This document shows positions 58,525-64,000 of a DNA stretch of 64,000 nt, one piece after another (the stretch's first letter is position 1; the number at the start of each line of letters is the position of its first letter). The DNA is taken from contig CALVKC010000001.1 in assembly GCA_944332505.1 (NCBI GenBank), forward strand, positions 1 to 64,000, written 5' to 3'. Position numbers and translations under genes: made by a program. The notes below the pieces were generated by a model that did no database searches, was not told the origin of the DNA, and saw only the letters and a program-made list of their open reading frames with translations. This DNA comes from an uncultured Bacilli bacterium (GTDB lineage Bacteria; Bacillota_I; Bacilli_A; RF39; UBA660).

Positions 58525-59721
58525 TTACCTCTTTTTATAAGATTTTTTTACATAAATTAATTGTTTTTTAGCTCTTGTAATTGCTACATAAGATAATCTA
58601 TTATTTATATTACCCATCATAGGCTCTTCAATTACTATTACATTATCAAACTGAGAACCTTGTGATAAATGAGAAGTAATACAATATCCGAATTCAAATT
58701 TTTCTCCTTCTAAATATTTATCATATTTTAAAGCTTCTTTTTGTTGATGTGATGCTATAAAATATTTATATGATGCTTTTATATTAAATGAACTACTTAG
58801 CAAATCAGGTTTAAAAGACATTGAAAAAGTTTTACCGTCAAATCCAGATACATCTGGAAAATTAGTTACAGTTCCAATTAAACCGTTAGCTAAATTTATA
58901 CCTTCTACTACTTCATATTTATTATTACTTCTACAGATTATACGTTCTCCATACTCTGGTAATTTATTATGAAATCCATATAATTCTCGTATTTTATTAT
59001 TATAATATTCTCTAGTAGAATTTTTTGAACAAATAACCACATCAGATGACATAATCATCTGATCTGTCAATTCATCCTCATTAATTACTAATACGTCTCC
59101 ATAATATCCGTTTGATATTGGAAACCCGTTTAAAACATAATAAGCTAATTTTACTATATTTGAATTTTCAGCCTGTCTCATTGTTTTTGTTAATAAATGA
59201 ACATTTCTGTTAGTTAAATAAGCAGGCTTACTATTTATAGGCGGTAATTGATTCCAATCACCACAAGCTATAATTTTAATACCAAATTTTTCTATATCTT
59301 TTTTCATTTCAAATGGAACCATATAAGCCTCATCTATTATGATAAGTTTAATATCCTCCAATTCGACTTTTGGTATAAAATCTAATCCTTCTTTTGGCCT
59401 ATTGAAATATTCATCCATAATATAATTACCAGATTTATCTATTCTAGGTGATATATTAGTATGATAAATCCATGAATGAATAGTTCCAGCATTTAATAAT
59501 CCTTTAGTTCTCATATTTACAGCAGCGGCACCTGTATATGCCATTGGTGCTATATTGTTTCTATTGATTCCTAGATATTTAATAATAAAATCTAATACAA
59601 ATGATTTTCCTGTTCCTGGACCCCCTGCAAACTCAAAAACAAGATCAGTATCATTATAAAACCAATTATAGCAATCTTGTACTAAAGATTGCTGTTCTTC
59701 TGTTAATATACTGAAATTCAT
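58525..59721 (-). CDS. Dda/RecD-like superfamily 1 helicase (398 aa)
   Basis: SF1 motifs in order: motif I GGPGTGKSFVLDF, Ia MAYTGAAAVNM, motif II LIIIDEAYMV, motif III IACGDWNQLPP, and the C-terminal VAITRAKKQLI. The length, just under 400 residues, is close to T4 Dda, a 5'-3' helicase that helps start replication and displaces proteins from DNA. The start overlaps the stop of 59718-60200. Confidence 0.9.
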   Translation of the reverse strand: MNFSILTEEQQSLVQDCYNWFYNDTDLVFEFAGGPGTGKSFVLDFIIKYLGINRNNIAPMAYTGAAAVNMRTKGLLNAGTIHSWIYHTNISPRIDKSGNYIMDEYFNRPKEGLDFIPKVELEDIKLIIIDEAYMVPFEMKKDIEKFGIKIIACGDWNQLPPINSKPAYLTNRNVHLLTKTMRQAENSNIVKLAYYVLNGFPISNGYYGDVLVINEDELTDQMIMSSDVVICSKNSTREYYNNKIRELYGFHNKLPEYGERIICRSNNKYEVVEGINLANGLIGTVTNFPDVSGFDGKTFSMSFKPDLLSSSFNIKASYKYFIASHQQKEALKYDKYLEGEKFEFGYCITSHLSQGSQFDNVIVIEEPMMGNINNRLSYVAITRAKKQLIYVKKSYKKR

Positions 59722-60200
59722 TTTTTTCTTTTAGAGGGTTTTATTTTTTGATCATATGATTTTAATTTTATTGTATCTTTGGAATCTACATTAGTACCAT
59801 TCAAAGTTGCAATAAGACTTATATATTTTAAGCTATCTAAATTAAATGTCGGAGTAACAACTGTTGCTGTTCCATTATTGATACACATAGCTTGTCCTGG
59901 CATATTTCTTTCTTTATTAGAAATTCCATAAGCTATTGAATCTAATTCTCCTTCTTCATGTAATTTTGTAATAAAAGTATTACATATTTCATTTGCCAAT
60001 AATGAGTTATTTAAAGGATCAAATTCTATCTCATTAGGCATCAATCTACAAACTGATGTATTATTATATTTTACAGCTTTTCCTTTTACTGTTATAGGTA
60101 ATCCTGTATCTTGGTCAAAAACATGATTATTCTGATCAAGTTCTAGACCAGCTTCTTTAATTATAAAATCATTTAATTTTTTCTGTTTTGTAGTAATCAT
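59718..60200 (-). CDS. Unknown protein upstream of helicase (160 aa)
   Basis: AAGGAGG before the ATG. Central segment QDTGLPITVKGKAVKYNN and a strongly basic C-terminus QKIKPSKRKK. It is coupled to the helicase gene by a 4-base overlap, so it could be a helicase partner. No family recognised. Confidence 0.7.
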   Translation of the reverse strand: MITTKQKKLNDFIIKEAGLELDQNNHVFDQDTGLPITVKGKAVKYNNTSVCRLMPNEIEFDPLNNSLLANEICNTFITKLHEEGELDSIAYGISNKERNMPGQAMCINNGTATVVTPTFNLDSLKYISLIATLNGTNVDSKDTIKLKSYDQKIKPSKRKK

Positions 60201-60243
60201 AATAAAAAATCCTCCTTAAAATTATTTTTTATCTAAATGCAAT

Positions 60244-60255
60244 AACAAATAGATA
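60244..60255 (+). promoter_or_regulatory. Late promoter (class B) of small virion island
   Basis: AACA AATAGA TA, inside the 10-bp inverted repeat AATAACAAAT/ATTTGTTATT (60241-60273) that ends just before the ribosome binding site of the 60285 gene. Confidence 0.5.
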
Positions 60256-60284
60256 ATTAATTATTTGTTATTGGAGGTGTAAAA

Positions 60285-60635
60285 ATGCCAAATTTAGATT
60301 ACGGTAATTTAGCAAATTTTAGACAAGAAATTGCTGTATTACAACAAACAATAAATAAATATGCCCCTCCATCAGCTGCAAAATTTACAATTCCAGCAAT
60401 GATGGGAAATTTAACTACTGAACAAACTACTCCTAATAGAAGTAGTAATATTCAAAATAAGTATAATAATTTAGGTATTACTAATACCACTGTTTCAAAT
60501 TACATAACGTTACCAGTTCCAAAAGAATATGTAATCAGTTATCCAAGTAAATATGTACCACAAGGCACTATGTTTATTGTAGGATTTATAGGTGGAGATA
60601 TAACTAATGCTAAAATTGTAGGGAGGTTTTGGTAA
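60285..60635 (+). CDS. Probable virion/baseplate protein (116 aa)
   Basis: TTGGAGGTG before the ATG. The C-terminal half (PKEYVISYPSKYVPQGTMFI, VGFIGGDITNAKIVGRFW) is beta-rich, and its ending resembles the OB-like segments of baseplate hub or spike proteins. It is the first gene of a three-gene plus-strand island within minus-strand replication genes; its stop overlaps the next ATG (TAATG). Confidence 0.65.
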   Translation: MPNLDYGNLANFRQEIAVLQQTINKYAPPSAAKFTIPAMMGNLTTEQTTPNRSSNIQNKYNNLGITNTTVSNYITLPVPKEYVISYPSKYVPQGTMFIVGFIGGDITNAKIVGRFW

Positions 60636-61075
60636 TGGCGCTATCAAAAATAACTAACCCTGGTAAAACTTATACAGTAGAGCAATTTATAACTTTTAAA
60701 AACGAAGATTCTGCTAGTTATAATAATCTATCATTCAGAGACAAATATGATAATATTATATATCCAATTAAAAATATTATTGATGATTATTCTGATGAGT
60801 TAAAAGAATTATTAGTTGATGTAGAAATGTCAGAAGCAGAATATTTAAAGTATAGGTATAGGCCAAAATTACTTGCTAATGATATTTATGGAAATCCAGA
60901 ATTAGATTTTTTAATATTAACAATGAATGGTATTTGTAATATGAAAGAATTTAATTCTAGAAAAATTAAATTAATCAAAGATGATGATTTAGACGAATTT
61001 ATAACTTCTGTGTTCAATGCCAATAAAAAAGATTTAGATATTTATAACTCTGCTACATATGAAACTACTTCTTGA
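60635..61075 (+). CDS. Baseplate wedge gp53-like protein (146 aa)
   Basis: ATG 60635 has GGGAGG in the end of the previous gene. The segment YRYRPKLLANDIYGNPELDFLILTMNGI fits the conserved core of T4 gp53-type baseplate wedge proteins (pattern y..rp..ia.diYGn..l.w.il..N). It would be part of the tail baseplate. The downstream gene overlaps by 17 bases. Confidence 0.65.
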   Translation: MALSKITNPGKTYTVEQFITFKNEDSASYNNLSFRDKYDNIIYPIKNIIDDYSDELKELLVDVEMSEAEYLKYRYRPKLLANDIYGNPELDFLILTMNGICNMKEFNSRKIKLIKDDDLDEFITSVFNANKKDLDIYNSATYETTS

Positions 61076-61343
61076 TAAAATTGTTAGAGAAAAAATAAAA
61101 TTAATTTTTTATAAAGGTAGAGAATTAGAAGTTATATATAAAGATGATTTAGATAAATTTGTTTTACATGATGATGAATTAAAAATTACTGTAGAAGGTA
61201 AAGAAATGTATGATATTATAGGAAAATATTCTGATTATGTATATATGCTATATAAAAAATATCATAATATAGACACCTATAATTCAACTAATACTGATAG
61301 GTATATTCATGAAAAAATAAATTCGATATTAAAATCCCAGTAG
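61059..61343 (+). CDS. Unknown protein in virion island (94 aa)
   Basis: ATG 61059 lies within the end of the gp53-like gene and lacks a good ribosome binding site, so it probably relies on translational coupling. It is a Lys/Tyr/Asp-rich 94-residue protein, function unknown, presumed virion-related by operon. Confidence 0.6.
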   Translation: MKLLLDKIVREKIKLIFYKGRELEVIYKDDLDKFVLHDDELKITVEGKEMYDIIGKYSDYVYMLYKKYHNIDTYNSTNTDRYIHEKINSILKSQ

Positions 61344-61361
61344 TCTTATTTGACTACTGGG
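61336..61361. terminator. Bidirectional terminator between converging genes
   Basis: A 10-bp stem CCCAGTAGTC/GACTACTGGG overlapping the ends of both genes; nearly the same stem as at 18681-18705. Confidence 0.7.
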
Positions 61362-63043
61362 GTAATTCTTTTTACTATATCTTTCATAAGAGTAGGTTCA
61401 GAATCATCTATTATAGACATTGATCCTGATAAGAAAATATTATTATTAGTTTTCAATAATTTCACATCATTTATATCTTTTACTTCATTTATTTTATTTA
61501 AATGATTTAGATTATTGAAGTTTTGAGGAACCTCTTTCATAGTTGTTTTATATACTGGTTCTATAGCATTTAGGTCTTCTACTAATTTAATCTCTCCCTG
61601 ATATGGATAATATAAATAAGTAAGATCTGATGCTTTATATCTTTTCTTAATACGTTGAATACCTAAATATTTTTTACCTTCTGGAGTCCATTCAGGAGCT
61701 ATCAAGAAAGCACCATCTAAGTTTTCTAATATTAACATAGATTCACCTATTTGAGATCTTCCCAACATACGTACTAAATCAGATTTATTAGTTTTACGAG
61801 ATTCGTCGATATGTTGAGTCGCATCTCTATTCAGCTGTGATGCAGTAATTACAACCAAATCTTTTTCTGCTGCAAATACTTTAAATTCATTAATTACGTT
61901 ACCTAACCATATACGAGTATCAGAATTATCCATACTAGAACGAATACGTTTAATATAATCTATAATAACTGATATTACTTCATATCCTTTATCTTCTAAC
62001 TCTTCTGTTAAAGTATACAGATAAGAAGTATCAACAGACATACCTGGTTTATAAAACATAAAAAAGTTTACAGGAGAAGCATTGCTCATACAAAGTTCGC
62101 CATCAGTTTTTAGTTTATATATTAATTCATCAACTGTATAATCTGATATTGATCCATTGATTCCAACCATTTCACATAATCTTACTACAGATTCTTCAAG
62201 TTTATTTTCTAATGTAAAATATACAACACATGGTTTTTTGGTAGGATCTTTACATCTATATCCTGGATTATATTTTTTAATTTGAAGAGCTAAATCTAAT
62301 AATGTTATAGATTTACCTTCTGACGGTAATCCAAATAATGAATAAACACGAGTAGATTCAAATCCTCCACCTAGCATTTCATTAAGACCAACAAATCCTG
62401 TTATTAATTTATTAGATGGAGAAGTCACTTTATCATATACTTCTCTAATACATTCATCAAATTTACTATCTTCTAGAGAAAAATATAATTCAGATGAAGC
62501 ATTAGCATCTGATTGTCTAAATTTATTTTGTATATTAAAAATTTCATCTTTAAAATATTGAAGCATCTCAGATTTATTAGAATAATCTGCAGATTTAAAT
62601 TTACTACATAAATCTTCAAGTTTATCTACTTCTGAATAAATAAAACCAAATTTTAAACCATCTGCTATAATTTTATTTACCCATACTATTTCATCATTAT
62701 CTATTTCTTCTATATTTATAGAATTTTCATCATCTAATAATCCACCATTTATATGCATTAAAATTAAATCTTTTTTAGTAAGATTATAATTTAATCTAGC
62801 TTCTATTCCTTTTTTTATAAAATTTATTTTAGACATTTTTTCATTATCATCTTTAAATAAACTCATATCTAAATTACTAATCAAATTATTTAAATTTATT
62901 ATATTTGATTTATGTATATTTTTATTTTCAGACACTACAAAATTACAAAATAATTGAAGTGCTACTATATCTAAATTAATAGCTATTAGTTGTTTAGATG
63001 ATCTATTAGCTATTTTTGTATATTTCTGATTTCTATCAAACAT
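61346..63043 (-). CDS. DnaB-like replicative helicase (565 aa)
   Basis: SF4 RecA-fold motifs: Walker A GLPSEGKSITLLDLA, then CVVYFTLENKLEESVVRL (H1a region), Walker B VISVIIDYIKRIRSS, and ITASQLNRDA (H3). The N-terminal 200 residues are helical, as in DnaB/gp41. It would form a hexamer unwinding DNA at the phage replication fork. AGGGAGG precedes the ATG. The C-terminus IVKRITPVVK is basic. Confidence 0.9.
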   Translation of the reverse strand: MFDRNQKYTKIANRSSKQLIAINLDIVALQLFCNFVVSENKNIHKSNIINLNNLISNLDMSLFKDDNEKMSKINFIKKGIEARLNYNLTKKDLILMHINGGLLDDENSINIEEIDNDEIVWVNKIIADGLKFGFIYSEVDKLEDLCSKFKSADYSNKSEMLQYFKDEIFNIQNKFRQSDANASSELYFSLEDSKFDECIREVYDKVTSPSNKLITGFVGLNEMLGGGFESTRVYSLFGLPSEGKSITLLDLALQIKKYNPGYRCKDPTKKPCVVYFTLENKLEESVVRLCEMVGINGSISDYTVDELIYKLKTDGELCMSNASPVNFFMFYKPGMSVDTSYLYTLTEELEDKGYEVISVIIDYIKRIRSSMDNSDTRIWLGNVINEFKVFAAEKDLVVITASQLNRDATQHIDESRKTNKSDLVRMLGRSQIGESMLILENLDGAFLIAPEWTPEGKKYLGIQRIKKRYKASDLTYLYYPYQGEIKLVEDLNAIEPVYKTTMKEVPQNFNNLNHLNKINEVKDINDVKLLKTNNNIFLSGSMSIIDDSEPTLMKDIVKRITPVVK

Positions 63044-63073
63044 AAAAATCCTCCCTAAAATTTTTTACGTATT

Positions 63074-63085
63074 AATTTTTATGTT
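63074..63085 (-). promoter_or_regulatory. Possible class B box for helicase
   Basis: On the minus strand AACA TAAAAA TT, 31 bases before the ATG. A class A box lies further upstream, so the gene may be read in two phases. Confidence 0.3.
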
Positions 63086-63157
63086 TTATGCATTATAAAA
63101 CAATATTTAATGATGCCTAATTCCTACGAATAAGGAACTATTACTCAGCATCAATAT

Positions 63158-63171
63158 TATAATATATAATC
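63158..63171 (-). promoter_or_regulatory. AT-rich promoter box (class A) for DnaB-like gene
   Basis: On the minus strand GATTATATATTATA. The leader that follows holds a two-tier hairpin (GATGC/GCATC around TTCC/GGAA). Confidence 0.6.
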
Positions 63172-63184
63172 AAAACAAAAAATA

Positions 63185-63210
63185 AAAGATATAATTTTAT
63201 TTATATCTTT
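63185..63210 (-). terminator. Terminator after 63197-63625
   Basis: A 9-bp stem AAAGATATA/TATATCTTT followed on the minus strand by TATTTTTTGTTTTG. Confidence 0.65.
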
Positions 63211-63625
63211 TATATGTTTTTGTTGTAAAAATATCAAATAAAACTACTACTGTAACTAAAATTAATATTAAGAATGAATATGTACAATTTGAAGATCCAT
63301 AAGCTACGTTACAATAGAAAATAAAATTTATAATTGATAATACAACTAAAACAAAATAAAGCATTAATTCAACAAGTCTAATTTTTCTAAACTTATGTTT
63401 AGAATTAATACTACCTGTTGTTAATACCCCTTCAGAAATTCGTAAAAGTCCTGCAAAGCTTCCGATAATTACAATAGCATATTCGAATACTGATAAAGCA
63501 GTATATTTATATACTACTACATTTACAGCTCCGACAAATAATAATACAAAACCTGTAATACTAGCTGCAAGCATTGCTAATCTTTCTTTACTAATCATCA
63601 TTTTTCTATCTCCTCTATCCAGCAT
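63197..63625 (-). CDS. Membrane protein with four TM segments (142 aa)
   Basis: ATG near 63625, or the internal ATG giving MMISKERLAML. Four hydrophobic segments are visible: LAASITGFVLLFVGAVNVVV, FEYAIVIIGSFAGLLRI, LMLYFVLVVLSIINFIFYC and FLILILVTVVVLFDIF. It is a one-gene unit with a class A box upstream. Function unknown. Confidence 0.65.
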   Translation of the reverse strand: MLDRGDRKMMISKERLAMLAASITGFVLLFVGAVNVVVYKYTALSVFEYAIVIIGSFAGLLRISEGVLTTGSINSKHKFRKIRLVELMLYFVLVVLSIINFIFYCNVAYGSSNCTYSFLILILVTVVVLFDIFTTKTYKRYK

Positions 63626-63668
63626 AATGCGGTATAAGAACTTTAATAGTTCTCTTCTTATTCATATC

Positions 63669-63682
63669 TATAATATACAATT
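63669..63682 (-). promoter_or_regulatory. AT-rich promoter box (class A)
   Basis: On the minus strand AATTGTATATTATA, upstream of the membrane-protein gene; its leader contains AGAACT/AGTTCT. The region 63683-63773 holds only a second hairpin (TATGTGTGT/ACACACATA, 63720-63743). Confidence 0.6.
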
Positions 63683-63773
63683 AAAAATACAGATTTTTAC
63701 AATTATCTATACATATAAATATGTGTGTAAAAAATACACACATTGGCGTGCCCTGCATACATACCTTTATTAT

Positions 63774-63801
63774 TGCTACTAGGATAATTATCCTAGTAGC
63801 A
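63774..63801 (-). terminator. Terminator after the right-edge gene
   Basis: A 13-bp perfect stem TGCTACTAGGATA/TATCCTAGTAGCA; T-richness on the minus strand is weak. Confidence 0.65.
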
Positions 63802-63810
63802 CATATTTTA

Positions 63811-64000
63811 TCATAATACATCATATATAATTTTCTTTAATTCGTCTACTGAAATATACTCATACCCCATCTCTTGATTTATATATCGTGTCAATTTATC
63901 TTCAGGTGATAAATTATCATCTAATATATAATCATATCCAGTATATTTTTGATGTAAAGCTTCTTGCATTAAAGTCTTTTCTTTTTCTTTCTTATAAGTT
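63811..64000 (-). CDS. Unknown protein, C-terminal 62 residues only
   Basis: An open frame enters from the right edge and stops at TGA 63811-63813. The visible part is charged and helical (TYKKEKEKTLMQEALHQKY, SPEDKLTRYINQEMGYEYIS). A terminator follows the stop, supporting a real gene end. Function unknown. Confidence 0.6.
   Translation of the reverse strand, partial: TYKKEKEKTLMQEALHQKYTGYDYILDDNLSPEDKLTRYINQEMGYEYISVDELKKIIYDVL

Noticed and set aside
1..64000. CRISPR arrays and insertion sequences
   Set aside because: No set of regularly spaced direct repeats and no transposase with terminal inverted repeats was seen. The recurring AT-rich 14-mer is single-copy per promoter and not array-like.

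Overview
The window is a 64 kb piece of a very AT-rich (roughly 27 % G+C by eye) large tailed-phage genome of the contractile (myovirus) type. The hallmarks are a large terminase, tail sheath, tail tube and portal genes, together with a multi-subunit-type RNA polymerase beta subunit encoded in two pieces, a family-B DNA polymerase, a RecA/UvsX-like recombinase, a DnaB-like helicase, NAD-dependent ligase, a complete type II topoisomerase and an FtsZ/tubulin-like protein. That combination points to a jumbo phage of the AR9/PBS1/phiKZ kind. Strong AGGAGG-type ribosome binding sites, an LLH-type holin and a signal-anchored glucosaminidase suggest a Firmicutes host. The closest known relative cannot be determined from sequence reading alone.

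Layout. 1-771: small minus-strand genes. 891-10496 (plus): terL, interrupted inside its Walker A motif by a group I intron, then five probable virion genes, tail sheath and tail tube. 10534-12873 (minus): portal. 12973-13422 (plus): a Dps-like miniferritin. 13453-17234 (minus): two unknowns, a family-B DNA polymerase that stops after motif A, and dUTPase. 17454-18380 (plus): an AT-hook protein, followed by a structured non-coding stretch. 18698-39136 (minus): SbcC/Rad50-like ATPase, many small unknowns, RNAP beta-N (25.3-27.1 kb), DNA ligase, small zinc ribbons, a membrane/secreted pair, RNAP beta-C (33.3-35.5 kb), recombinase and FtsZ-like protein. 39177-41672 (minus): lysis region. 41673-42300: a gene-free, hairpin-rich stretch. 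42330-60200 (minus): unknowns, type II topoisomerase A and B subunits with tandem DHH phosphodiesterases between them, a Zn-ribbon low-complexity protein, HAD, WDGH and Dda/RecD-like helicase genes. 60285-61343 (plus): a small virion island with a gp53-like baseplate protein. 61346-63625 (minus): DnaB-like helicase and a membrane protein.

Regulation can be read from the sequence. Many minus-strand, non-virion units start at an almost invariant AT-rich box (5'-AATTATATATTATA-3' on the coding strand). Units that are virion, lysis or otherwise probably late tend to start at AACA(N6)TW, which matches the late-promoter consensus described for the non-virion RNAP of phage AR9. The beta-C gene sits behind the first box type. 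This fits a cascade in which the phage polymerase is made early and then transcribes late genes. Most units end in perfect hairpins with a T-rich tail.

The most unusual items are: the terL intron, whose predicted splice sites do not cleanly restore the P-loop; a recurrent short peptide motif (PVxRI/V) in otherwise unrelated phage proteins, including a tandem copy at the end of RNAP beta-C; the split DNA polymerase; the intact-looking Dps ferroxidase centre; and two or three candidate structured RNAs. About half of the genes have no function I can recognise, and this is stated for each.
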